A stretch of 64,000 nt of DNA from DIGJ01 sp041821315 (GTDB lineage: Bacteria > Bacillota > Clostridia > Lachnospirales > Lachnospiraceae): NCBI GenBank assembly GCA_041821315.1, contig JBGUEO010000002.1, positions 1 to 64,000 of the forward strand. Direction: 5' to 3'. Of this stretch, positions 45,069 to 53,241 are shown piece by piece. Below the pieces are notes generated by a model. It did no database searches. It was not told where the DNA came from and worked only from the letters and a program-made list of their open reading frames with translations. The position numbers and the translations under genes were made by a program. Each line of letters starts with the position of its first letter. The first letter of the stretch is position 1.

Positions 45069-45126
45069 TTTAAAGTCGAAGATTGTTTCATGGGTCGTTG
45101 TTATGGATAATGCTACTCTTTCAAAT

Positions 45127-45172
45127 CAAGAAAGAAGTGTACACTATCCGTGGACAGTGACCTTTCTTTTTG
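45127..45172 (+). terminator. Intrinsic terminator after the first FtsX permease
   Basis: AAGAAAG...CACT...AGTG...CTTTCTT stem with a TCC/GGA inner pair, followed by TTTT. Confidence 0.6.
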
Positions 45173-45269
45173 TGGAAGGGAGAAATTTATTTTATTAAAA
45201 TCAATTTGATTTATTGACATATGCTCATAATTAGACTATCATAATTATGGACATATGCTAGTAATATAG

Positions 45270-45446
45270 GAAATAACGGAACTTGCAAAAGGTAAAACCA
45301 TTGATGAGGCTCTGAAAATATCGGATGGCGATATTACTGTAGCATTAGGGGTACTTCCTGAAAACAAAATGCATTGTTTGGTATTGGGTGTTTGGGAGCA
45401 AAAGCATTGTGAAGTGAGATTTAGGATTATCAGTATAATGTTATAA
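45270..45446 (+). pseudogene. NifU/IscU-like iron-sulfur scaffold, C-terminal fragment
   Basis: The frame reads EITELAKGKTIDEALKISDG and then DITVALGVLPENKMHCLVLG. This matches the end of NifU/IscU-type scaffold proteins, including the third cluster-ligand Cys in NKMHCxxLG. After it the expected GAEALREAIxDY is present only in a shifted frame (GAKAL, stop, SEI, stop, DY). The first two ligand cysteines and the start are absent, so this is a decayed remnant. Confidence 0.7.
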
Positions 45447-45542
45447 TTAGAGAAAAATTTATGAAATAGATTTGTTCATAAATGATATTGTACGATGAAA
45501 GTTCAATTTATTATTTATTAAGCAATGGAAAGGTGGATAAGA

Positions 45543-46892
45543 ATGAAAGATGTTGATGTTTTAGTAATTGGCGGCAGTGCTGCAGGGCTAGTAGCTGCAA
45601 TGACTGCGAAATCAAATAACCCTGATAAAGAGGTTATGTTGATTCGTAAAGAAGAAAAAGTTATGATTCCTTGTGGTATTCCTTACATTTTTGGAACATT
45701 AGGAAATTCGGATGGCGATATTTTGCCAGATGGTGGACTTGTTCAATTGGGTATTGAAATTAAAATTGATACGGTTATTGATATTGATAAGGATAAAAAG
45801 CAATGCAAAACAGAAGATGGAACTGCTGTTCATTTTGGCAAATTAATTTTGGCAACTGGATCTACTCCGGTTAAGCCAAAATGGCTAAAGGGAAGTGATT
45901 TGAGTAATGTATTTATGGTTCCGAAAAATAAAGTGTATTTGGATAATTTTATGGAATGCATGAAGAATTTCAAAAATATTGTTGTTATTGGAGCTGGGTT
46001 TATTGGCGTTGAAATATCAGATGAAATTAATAAAGTAGGGAAAAATGTAACCTTAGTAGAAATATTGCCTCATATATTGGGTCTAGCATTTGACGAAGAG
46101 ATTGCGTTGGAAGCAGAGAAGCAATTGAAATCAAGAGGTGTAAATGTTGTTACGGGAATAGGCGTAGAAGAAATAATTGGAAATGATAAAGTAGAGAAAA
46201 TCAAACTTACGAATGGTGAAATAATAGAAACGGATGCGGCAATTTTATCTATGGGATATCGCCCGAATGCAGAATTGGCACAAAGCATGGGTTTACAGCT
46301 TAATGAAATGGGCTTTATTAAAGTAGATCAATACATGAGAACAACAGAAAAAGATATATTTGCTGTAGGGGATTGTGCGGAAAAGAGAGATTTTGCAACA
46401 GGTAAAATATCAAATATTATGCTTGCATCGACAGCGTGTGCGGAAGCAAGAGTGGCGGGGCTTAATCTTTATCATCTGTCAACATTCCAGTCATTTTCTG
46501 GCACGATTGGAATCTATTCTACCAATATTGGATCATCTTCATATGGAGTTGCAGGATTAACAGAGCAAGCTGCTTTAAAAGAAGGTTTTAATATAGTAAC
46601 AGGTGAATTTACCGGAATTGATCGTCATCCGGGGAAATTAGACAACGCACATAAACAAACAGTAAAATTGATAGTGTCAAAAGATAGTAAGCATATTCTT
46701 GGTGGTGAGGTTGTTGGAGGAAACAGTGTCGGAGAATTAACGAATGTAATAGGCTTCATAATTCAAGGAGGATTTTCATTAACAGATTTACTAGTGGCAC
46801 AGATTGGAACGCAGCCAATGTTGACGGCGTCACCTGCTGCTTATCCACTTATTAAAGCGGCAGAAGCTATATTAATGAAATTAAAGAAATAA
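45543..46892 (+). CDS. FAD/NAD-dependent CoA-disulfide reductase or NADH oxidase family protein
   Basis: 449 residues from the ATG at 45543, with GAAAGGTGG 7 bases upstream. FAD-binding GGSAAGLVAA (residues 10-19), single redox Cys44 in MIPCGIPYI, ATGSTP, NAD-binding VIGAGFIGVEISD and second FAD motif TTEKDIFAVGDCAE, then a dimerisation domain. One cysteine (not CxxxxC) is the mark of the CoA-disulfide/persulfide reductase and NADH oxidase subfamily; it forms a Cys-SOH or mixed disulfide. No rhodanese domain is attached. Probable role: thiol or oxygen detoxification in an anaerobe. Monocistronic, with a strong terminator. Confidence 0.85.
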   Translation: MKDVDVLVIGGSAAGLVAAMTAKSNNPDKEVMLIRKEEKVMIPCGIPYIFGTLGNSDGDILPDGGLVQLGIEIKIDTVIDIDKDKKQCKTEDGTAVHFGKLILATGSTPVKPKWLKGSDLSNVFMVPKNKVYLDNFMECMKNFKNIVVIGAGFIGVEISDEINKVGKNVTLVEILPHILGLAFDEEIALEAEKQLKSRGVNVVTGIGVEEIIGNDKVEKIKLTNGEIIETDAAILSMGYRPNAELAQSMGLQLNEMGFIKVDQYMRTTEKDIFAVGDCAEKRDFATGKISNIMLASTACAEARVAGLNLYHLSTFQSFSGTIGIYSTNIGSSSYGVAGLTEQAALKEGFNIVTGEFTGIDRHPGKLDNAHKQTVKLIVSKDSKHILGGEVVGGNSVGELTNVIGFIIQGGFSLTDLLVAQIGTQPMLTASPAAYPLIKAAEAILMKLKK

Positions 46893-46895
46893 AGT

Positions 46896-46918
46896 TAAAA
46901 CCCCCCAAGGGGGTTTTA
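46896..46918 (+). terminator. Intrinsic terminator after the disulfide reductase gene
   Basis: AAAACCCCC-caa-GGGGGTTTT, perfect stem, three bases after the stop codon, followed by ATTTTCTT. Confidence 0.85.
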
Positions 46919-47074
46919 TTTTCTTCAATTAAAGAAATAGAAAAAATAGCTTCTTTTTGATTAAATAGCTATTTTTATATGATAGCTATTTGGGTTGCTA
47001 TTATATAAAATTGATTTATGTTCTGGAAGGAGAAATCAGCTTATTACATGTATCATTATCTTTGTACATGTACA

Positions 47075-47200
47075 GAGATTTTTGAATAAAAAAAATAGAT
47101 TATCTGGAGATATATGCTCTAGATAATTTTTTATTTCTTTTAATGGGATATCTAAATCTTTTAAAAGCAAAATAATGCAAAATAATTCGGTTAAGTAATG
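47075..47200 (-). pseudogene. MerR-family regulator fragment
   Basis: Minus-strand frame reads LTELFCIILLLKDLDIPLKE and IKNYLEHISPDNLFFLF. This resembles the MerR helix following the DNA-binding wing (LxxIxxLKDLDIPLKEIKxYL). The N-terminal helix-turn-helix and any start are missing. A short remnant only; the rest of 46921-47390 shows no gene. Confidence 0.45.
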
Positions 47201-47394
47201 GCTGCATTTCATAGCCTGGTTGCAATGTTTGTTATTTCCAAAAAGTTTTAGTATAATGTTATGATGCAGGAAAAGGTTACATCGAAACGATATGATAACT
47301 AAAAGCATAGCTTTTTAGGAGGAAAATTTGGTGAAGAGAAAAGTATTATTTTTGTTTTGTTATACGGCAATGAATAGGAACAGGAGAAAATCAT

Positions 47395-48324
47395 ATGTTA
47401 GATCGAAAGTGTCAGGAGGAGTACATACGAAGAATTCATAAAGTGCAAGACTATATCGAGCACCATTTAGAACAATCCCTGTCCATCGAGGAACTTTCCA
47501 ATGCTGCCGGGTTTTCAAAATATCATTTTAGCCGGCTTTTTCAGAGCATGTTACACGAACCATTAGCTCATTATGTGAATCGGATTCGAATGGAACAAGC
47601 ATTATTTTTGCTGGCACATCGAGCAGATAAAAATATGACGAACATTGCCTATGAACTTGGATTTTCGGATTCAGCCGTATTTTCCCGGGCATTTAAAAAT
47701 TTCTATGGCATTAGTCCAAGAGAATACCGGAAGGAATATAGCAAGAATTGCAAAGATTCTTTTTTATTGTCTGAGTACAATAAGAACACAGCAAAGAAAG
47801 AATGGGAAGGCAATTTATTTCCTGTAACGGGGCAAATTACTATAGAGAACATGGAGGAAAAACAGGTTGCCTATGTGAGACATATCGGTACTTATGAGAC
47901 ATTAGCAAAAGAATATGCCAATTTGATACAGATATTATTTACTTATGCAAAGAAGCAGCAATTTCTTGTGAATGGTCAAAACTGGGTGCTTGCCATGTAT
48001 CATGACAATCCGGAATTTGGAGAAGAGAGGCAGTTTCGTACCAGTCTATGTCTGACGGTGCCAGATGATATTCGGATTTTAGAAGACGGAGTCCTTGGAA
48101 GGATGAAGGTAGAAGGCGGTCTGTATGCGGTCGGACATTTTCGGATTCACAAGGAACAGTACAGCAATGCATGGAATTACATGTACCAAGAGTGGATCAC
48201 GGGCAGTGGTTATGTTCCAAGAAACTCCTATCCATTTGAACTGTATCGTAGTGAACCGTATGCCAATGGGAGCCCTATCCATGAGGTGGACATCTACGTT
48301 CCCATTGAGCCCATTCATTTCTAA
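47395..48324 (+). CDS. AraC-family regulator with C-terminal GyrI-like ligand domain
   Basis: 309 residues. Residues ~10-115 are an AraC double helix-turn-helix: SIEELSNAAGFSKYHFSRLF and MTNIAYELGFSDSAVFSRAFKNFYGISPREYR. Residues ~140-309 form a GyrI-like/BacM effector-binding domain (VAYVRHIGTYETLAKEYANL ... EVDIYVPIE). Same architecture as Rob and many multidrug-responsive activators. It lies 30 bases upstream of a UvrA-like gene in the same direction, so it probably activates that operon in response to a small molecule. AGGAG precedes the ATG. Confidence 0.88.
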   Translation: MLDRKCQEEYIRRIHKVQDYIEHHLEQSLSIEELSNAAGFSKYHFSRLFQSMLHEPLAHYVNRIRMEQALFLLAHRADKNMTNIAYELGFSDSAVFSRAFKNFYGISPREYRKEYSKNCKDSFLLSEYNKNTAKKEWEGNLFPVTGQITIENMEEKQVAYVRHIGTYETLAKEYANLIQILFTYAKKQQFLVNGQNWVLAMYHDNPEFGEERQFRTSLCLTVPDDIRILEDGVLGRMKVEGGLYAVGHFRIHKEQYSNAWNYMYQEWITGSGYVPRNSYPFELYRSEPYANGSPIHEVDIYVPIEPIHF

Positions 48325-48354
48325 CATGCTGCAAATCGATTTAGAGGTGAGCAT

Positions 48355-50643
48355 ATGGAAGAAATCAAGATTCAAGGAGCACGAATCCATAATTTGAAAA
48401 ATATCAACCTAACAATTCCAAAGCATCAACTGGTGATCATTACAGGGATCAGTGGCTCTGGCAAATCCAGTCTTGCATTTGATATTTTGTTTGAAGAAGG
48501 TAAAAACCAGTATCTAAGGTCGATTGGCATTCTGGCTGGACTTGATAACGAAGACCGGTTCGATACGATGGAAGGTATTGGTCCTACAGTGGCGGTACGC
48601 CAGAATACAATAAGGCAGAGCAACCCGCGTTCCACAGTTGGTACAAAGACTGGGATTTTAAACCAGTTAGCTCTTATTTTTTTCAGTGATGGAAAAGCAA
48701 TGGGTGAGCATAGGGAACATCTATCCCCAGGCTACTTCCTCTATACAACAGTCGATGGCATGTGTCTTAGCTGCCAGGGCAGAGGTTCTTATTATGATAT
48801 CAATCTAGAGCAGTTGATTCCAGATAAAACAACATCACTTTTGAAGGTCTATGAGAGACTAAAAGTAACAGCTGGATTCTTACAGATTTTAAAGAAGAAA
48901 TACGGCATGTATTTTGAGACCCCATTTTGGGAACTTCCAGAAGATATTGGGGGCGAAGTGATTTATGGAACGTATGACAATGGCAAACAAAGCTATTGTT
49001 TGGAACGAATACTAAGAAATGCTTATGAAAAGGGTGAGGATGTGGAAGATGTCTATGCAAAGACCATTTGTCCAGATTGTCATAGCAATCGAATCGGCCA
49101 AAAAGCAAGAAAAACGCTTCTTCATGGAAAGCAGATTGGCGAGTTGGGACAGATGACACTGTCTGCTCTTCTTCATTTCTTAAGTGAAATAACGGAGGAA
49201 GAATTATCTCAGTTTGGCAGGAATGTGATAAAAAATGTGAAAGAGAAATTAAAGCATCTAATCCAGTTTCGTTTAGGACATCTGACTCTTTATCGGGAGA
49301 TGGCTTCTTTAAGCGGTGGCGAGATACAGCGTATTTTTCTCCATCTCCATCTGGAGTCTAGACTGGATTCCCTGATTTATGTGTTTGATGAGCCAATGGC
49401 AGGATTACATCCATCAGAGAAGCATGGCATGATCAAAGCGCTAAAAGAACTAAGAGAGCTTGGAAATACAGTGATTGTGGTGGAGCATGATAAAGAGATG
49501 ATTCGTCATGCCGATCATATAATCGAGATTGGGCCTAAGGCAGGTGTAGAAGGAGGAACCGTGGTCTATCAAGGAGATTACCAAGAATACGAGAAAGTGG
49601 ATACTCTGCTTAGTCAGTATCTTTTTGGCAAACGTTTGATGCCCGAACGAATGCGCAGAATGCATCCATTTGTTAATAAAAACTGTCTTATCTTGGAACA
49701 TGCCAATACTCATTATTTAAAAGATTTAACAGTAGTATTTCCACTTCATGCCATGGTTGGTATTGCTGGATTATCCGGAAGTGGTAAGAGTTCTCTGACC
49801 ATGGAGACGCTTTTGAAACGTCTTACCAGTGCAAGCAAATATGGTCATGCAAGTGGGTTAACTGGGGTAGAGCAAATTAGCGGTTTTGTAAAGATATCTC
49901 AGGAGCCCATTGGAAGAAGTGCCAGTTCTACGCCTGCTTCTTATATTGGTATCTGGGATAAGATTCGGGAACTTTTTGCAAAACAGCCGGAAGCCAAAAG
50001 AAGAAACATGAGTGCCGGCCATTTTTCGTTTCACTCGAAAGGGGCATGTAGAGATTGTGGCGGTAGTGGTTATGAAAGGATCTTTCTGACCTCTGATTTT
50101 TCCGTAGATAAGCTCTGCCAGAGGTGCCATGGCAAACGGTTTAGCGAAGAAAGTCTTTTGGTAGACTATAATGGGAAAACGATTACCAATGTGTTAGAGA
50201 TGAGTATTGCGCAAGCGGTTCTTTTTTTTGCCGATCAAAATAACATTGTGAAACCGCTGCGTATCTTAGAGCAGATGGGCATGGGGTACTTAACGCTTGG
50301 TCAGCCATCTTCTTCTTTAAGCGGTGGTGAGGCACAGAGGGTGAAGCTTGCCAAAGAACTGGGACGACAGTTTAAGGGCAATATGCTCTATGTATTAGAT
50401 GAACCGACCACCGGACTTAGTCTGTATGATACGGCATTGTTACTAAAGCTATTAAATCAGCTGGTTGCCAGTGGCAATTCGGTGATTGTCATTGAACACA
50501 ATGTAGAGGTCTTAAAGAACTGTGATTATATCATTGAACTAGGGCCAGAAGGTGGGGACAAGGGTGGTGAGATCATTGCCAAAGGAACACCCGAGAGTTT
50601 GCGAGGCAATCCAAATTCTAAGACAGGAAAATATCTTATATGA
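48355..50643 (+). CDS. Short UvrA-like ABC-ATPase (drug-resistance type)
   Basis: 762 residues, against ~940 in canonical UvrA. Two ABC modules: Walker A GISGSGKSSLAFDILFEEG with signature SLSGGEIQRIFLHLHLES, and Walker A GLSGSGKSSLTMETLLKR with signature SLSGGEAQRVKLAKELGRQ; Walker B FDEPMAG and LDEPTTGL. Two zinc modules are present, CLSCQGRGSYYDI...CPDCHSNRIG and CRDCGGSGYER...CQRCHGKRF. The shorter length means the UvrB-binding/insertion regions are reduced, as in UvrA2/DrrC-type proteins tied to resistance against DNA-binding antibiotics. Partnering with AraC-GyrI supports drug-induced use; that is inference. Confidence 0.88.
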   Translation: MEEIKIQGARIHNLKNINLTIPKHQLVIITGISGSGKSSLAFDILFEEGKNQYLRSIGILAGLDNEDRFDTMEGIGPTVAVRQNTIRQSNPRSTVGTKTGILNQLALIFFSDGKAMGEHREHLSPGYFLYTTVDGMCLSCQGRGSYYDINLEQLIPDKTTSLLKVYERLKVTAGFLQILKKKYGMYFETPFWELPEDIGGEVIYGTYDNGKQSYCLERILRNAYEKGEDVEDVYAKTICPDCHSNRIGQKARKTLLHGKQIGELGQMTLSALLHFLSEITEEELSQFGRNVIKNVKEKLKHLIQFRLGHLTLYREMASLSGGEIQRIFLHLHLESRLDSLIYVFDEPMAGLHPSEKHGMIKALKELRELGNTVIVVEHDKEMIRHADHIIEIGPKAGVEGGTVVYQGDYQEYEKVDTLLSQYLFGKRLMPERMRRMHPFVNKNCLILEHANTHYLKDLTVVFPLHAMVGIAGLSGSGKSSLTMETLLKRLTSASKYGHASGLTGVEQISGFVKISQEPIGRSASSTPASYIGIWDKIRELFAKQPEAKRRNMSAGHFSFHSKGACRDCGGSGYERIFLTSDFSVDKLCQRCHGKRFSEESLLVDYNGKTITNVLEMSIAQAVLFFADQNNIVKPLRILEQMGMGYLTLGQPSSSLSGGEAQRVKLAKELGRQFKGNMLYVLDEPTTGLSLYDTALLLKLLNQLVASGNSVIVIEHNVEVLKNCDYIIELGPEGGDKGGEIIAKGTPESLRGNPNSKTGKYLI

Positions 50644-50700
50644 ACTTAGCAATACACATAGATATCGGAAGTGTCAGGGGTTTGGTAAGAAGGGAATTAT

Positions 50701-51684
50701 ATGAATCAAAGAAAAAAGATATGGTTAGAAAAGACAATAAACAGTAATTATAAAAATACTACAGGAATAATTGTACTAAAAAATGGTAAAACATTATACG
50801 AAAACTATTTTAATGAATATACTGCTGCTGATGCCGTTCATATAGCATCAGTAACAAAAAGTATTTTTTCTGCACTGATTGGGATTGCCATAGAGAATGG
50901 ACATATCAAAAGTATAGAACAGAAAGTATTGGATTTTTTTCCGGATTACACCATTAATAGAGGAGAAAGAACGATACAAAACATCACGATTAAGCATATG
51001 CTGACTATGACAGCCCCATATAAATATAAGGCGGAACCATACGAAACGTTTTTTGCAAGTGATAACTGGATAAAAGCTGCACTTGATTTATTAGGAGGGA
51101 AAGGGAAGGTAGGAGAATTTACGTATTCGGCCATCGTAGGAACACATATTTTGTCGGGTATTCTTGTAAAAGCTACCGGACAATCTGTGTTTGATTTTGC
51201 AACAAAAAATTTGTTCTTGCCATTGGAAATTTATGTTGGAAACAATGTAGTGTTACACAATAAAGAAGAACAACTTGCCTTTTTTCAAGATAAAAATGTT
51301 AGCGGTTGGGTTGCCGATCAGCAAGGGATAAATACAGCAGGCTGGGGTCTTACCTTGACGCCTATGGATATGGCAAAAATAGGTCAATTGTATTTGGATG
51401 GCGGAAGGTGGAAGGATAAACAAATTGTACCGGCATGGTGGATTGATGAGAGTACAAAGGAGCATAGTCGATGTAGGAAATGGGGTAATCTGCCATATGG
51501 TTATCTGTGGTGGATTATGGATGATAAAGAACATATCTATGCAGCTTTGGGAGATGGTGGAAATGTGATTTATGTTAATACAAAGAAAAAAATGGTAGTT
51601 TCAATTGCTTCTCTTTTTATGCCACGTGCTAAGGATCGAATAAAACTTATTCAAGAGTGTATTGAACCAATGTTTTTCAATTAG
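50701..51684 (+). CDS. Serine hydrolase of the beta-lactamase class C family
   Basis: 327 residues, no signal peptide. SxxK in HIASVTKSIFSALIG (Ser near residue 58), the Tyr motif YSA in FTYSAIVGTHILSGIL, and ALGDGGNVIYV near the C-terminus in place of KTG. ARMT-like features GLTLTPMDMAKIGQLYLDGGRWKDKQIV and YGYLWWI are typical of family S12 esterase/beta-lactamase-related hydrolases. Lack of an export signal argues against a periplasmic-type beta-lactamase; a cytoplasmic esterase or amidase is more likely. It follows the UvrA-like gene by 57 bases. Confidence 0.83.
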   Translation: MNQRKKIWLEKTINSNYKNTTGIIVLKNGKTLYENYFNEYTAADAVHIASVTKSIFSALIGIAIENGHIKSIEQKVLDFFPDYTINRGERTIQNITIKHMLTMTAPYKYKAEPYETFFASDNWIKAALDLLGGKGKVGEFTYSAIVGTHILSGILVKATGQSVFDFATKNLFLPLEIYVGNNVVLHNKEEQLAFFQDKNVSGWVADQQGINTAGWGLTLTPMDMAKIGQLYLDGGRWKDKQIVPAWWIDESTKEHSRCRKWGNLPYGYLWWIMDDKEHIYAALGDGGNVIYVNTKKKMVVSIASLFMPRAKDRIKLIQECIEPMFFN

Positions 51685-51848
51685 TCAATGAGGTAGTGGC
51701 AGAGAAGTATAAAGACGCATTGACATAAATGCAGTAATAATATAGGTGGAAATAAAATCAGTAGTGAAATATTGACAATTTAGTTCGATGACAGTATAAT
51801 ACCGATATGGAACTGAAAAAGATCCAATAGTAGGAAAGAAGGTTTGTT

Positions 51849-51986
51849 ATGAAGAAATGGAAGAAAGTTTTACTCATAACGATTTTAATAGTGCTTGCGA
51901 TAGCTTGGATACTGATTATAAGCGATATATCAGAATGGTGGCATTGGGACAAATGGATGGAACATATTAGAAATAATCATCTGTAA
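51849..51986 (+). CDS. Small single-pass membrane protein, 45 residues
   Basis: ATG at 51849 with GAAAGAAGG 6-14 bases upstream, stop at 51984-51986. The product starts MKKWKKVLLITILIVLAIAW, a basic start with one hydrophobic segment, then an acidic/aromatic tail with SEWWHWDKWMEHI. Upstream, a TTGACA (51771-51776) and TATAAT (51795-51800) are spaced 18 bases apart and form a strong promoter. Family unknown. It is probably cotranscribed with the following ICMT-like gene, 22 bases downstream. Confidence 0.6.
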   Translation: MKKWKKVLLITILIVLAIAWILIISDISEWWHWDKWMEHIRNNHL

Positions 51987-52008
51987 TTATTAAGATTGGG
52001 GGATAGTT

Positions 52009-52641
52009 ATGCTTAAGTATGAAAAAATGCTTCATTTTGATGAGCATTATAAGAAATTACAGGAAAGTCATCGGATACGGATTAGTTGGAGTATACTAAG
52101 TAGTATTATGTGGTATACAATGGTATATCTACTTTTAAAATTTGCAATTACTTATGTTCCAGATGTTTATGCCTGGAAGCATGCTGAATCCTGGTTTACA
52201 TTTGAACGCCTAAAGTTTGTAAAAATAGACTTAATTTACTTTTTCATGGGACTTCTTATGATATGTTATGGTTCAATTCGATTGTTTCACATTACGATTC
52301 AAAACCACAGTGTGAAAAATAAAAGTGAAGATATACCGAAACGGCTTTTGAGGGATGGGTATTATGCTTCGGTGCGTCATCCAATGTACGGAACATTTGC
52401 TATTTTGTATATGGGAATGTTTCTTTCACTACGGTCACTCGATGGAATTATAGTAGCTTTGTTATTGACAGCGGGACAGTACGTGAATGCTATTATTGAG
52501 GAGAAGAGAATATTGCAGCCGGTGTTTCACGAAGAATATCAGCGATATATTAGAGAGGTGAAAGGAATCCTTTTGAAAAAAACGCAAATAATTACGTTGA
52601 CCGTTGTAATGTTTTTTTGCATTGTGGGGTTTATCGTTTGA
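52009..52641 (+). CDS. Isoprenylcysteine carboxyl methyltransferase-like membrane protein
   Basis: 210 residues with about four hydrophobic segments. The C-terminal half carries the ICMT/PEMT SAM-binding pattern: DGYYASVRHPMYGTFAILYMG, then IIEEKRILQPVFHEEYQRYI (RHPxY and EExxLxxxFxxEYxxY). Bacterial members methylate or otherwise modify unknown lipid or peptide carboxyls; no prenylated substrate is evident here. AAGATTGGGGG lies before the ATG. A MarR regulator follows 40 bases later. Confidence 0.82.
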   Translation: MLKYEKMLHFDEHYKKLQESHRIRISWSILSSIMWYTMVYLLLKFAITYVPDVYAWKHAESWFTFERLKFVKIDLIYFFMGLLMICYGSIRLFHITIQNHSVKNKSEDIPKRLLRDGYYASVRHPMYGTFAILYMGMFLSLRSLDGIIVALLLTAGQYVNAIIEEKRILQPVFHEEYQRYIREVKGILLKKTQIITLTVVMFFCIVGFIV

Positions 52642-52681
52642 AATATAAAGGGAAGGAACGTATTCGTTTTAGGTAAAAAAT

Positions 52682-53128
52682 ATGGATAACATGGTATTTA
52701 ATCAACAAGTACAAGAATTTGGGGAATTATGGCATCAATTACTGATACTAGATCAAAAGAAAGAGTTCGAACAAAAATTTTCTAACTTTCTGGAGTTAAC
52801 AACGAACGAAATTAGTGTAATACATATTGTTTCGGAAAATCCTGATATTATATTAAAAAGTATATGTGAAATACTTGATTTACCAAAAAGCACACTTACC
52901 AATACGATTAACAGGCTGGAAGAGAAAAAATATCTTTTTCGTACAATCACGAAGAAAGATTTAAGATCATATGGACTTTCGTTAACGGAGAAGGGAATAC
53001 AGGCACAAAGAGAACATATAGAGTATGAACATCAGATGGTTAGAAAAATATTAGACACATTAGATGCAGAAGAAAGAACGGAATTTTTAACGTTAATGAA
53101 GAAGATAACAAATAAATTAACAAAATGA
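52682..53128 (+). CDS. MarR-family transcriptional regulator
   Basis: 148 residues. Winged-helix core: ISVIHIVSENPDIILKSICE, LDLPKSTLTNTINRLEEKKYLFR and LRSYGLSLTEKGIQAQREH, flanked by helices for dimerisation. The ribosome binding site is weak (AGG about 9 bases upstream). It lies directly behind the ICMT-like gene and may control it. Ligand unknown. Confidence 0.85.
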   Translation: MDNMVFNQQVQEFGELWHQLLILDQKKEFEQKFSNFLELTTNEISVIHIVSENPDIILKSICEILDLPKSTLTNTINRLEEKKYLFRTITKKDLRSYGLSLTEKGIQAQREHIEYEHQMVRKILDTLDAEERTEFLTLMKKITNKLTK

Positions 53129-53241
53129 CATGTTGGTGTCTTTATAAAAAGCGATAATACAGATATTGCTAAGAATTGCAAAATGAACTATACTGTGTAT
53201 TCTGGATAAAATACAGATTACCCTATAGGAGATATAGAAAC

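Noticed and set aside
50701..51684. True beta-lactamase
   Set aside because: SxxK and YxA motifs are present, but there is no signal peptide and no KTG triad, so an esterase or amidase of the same fold is more likely.
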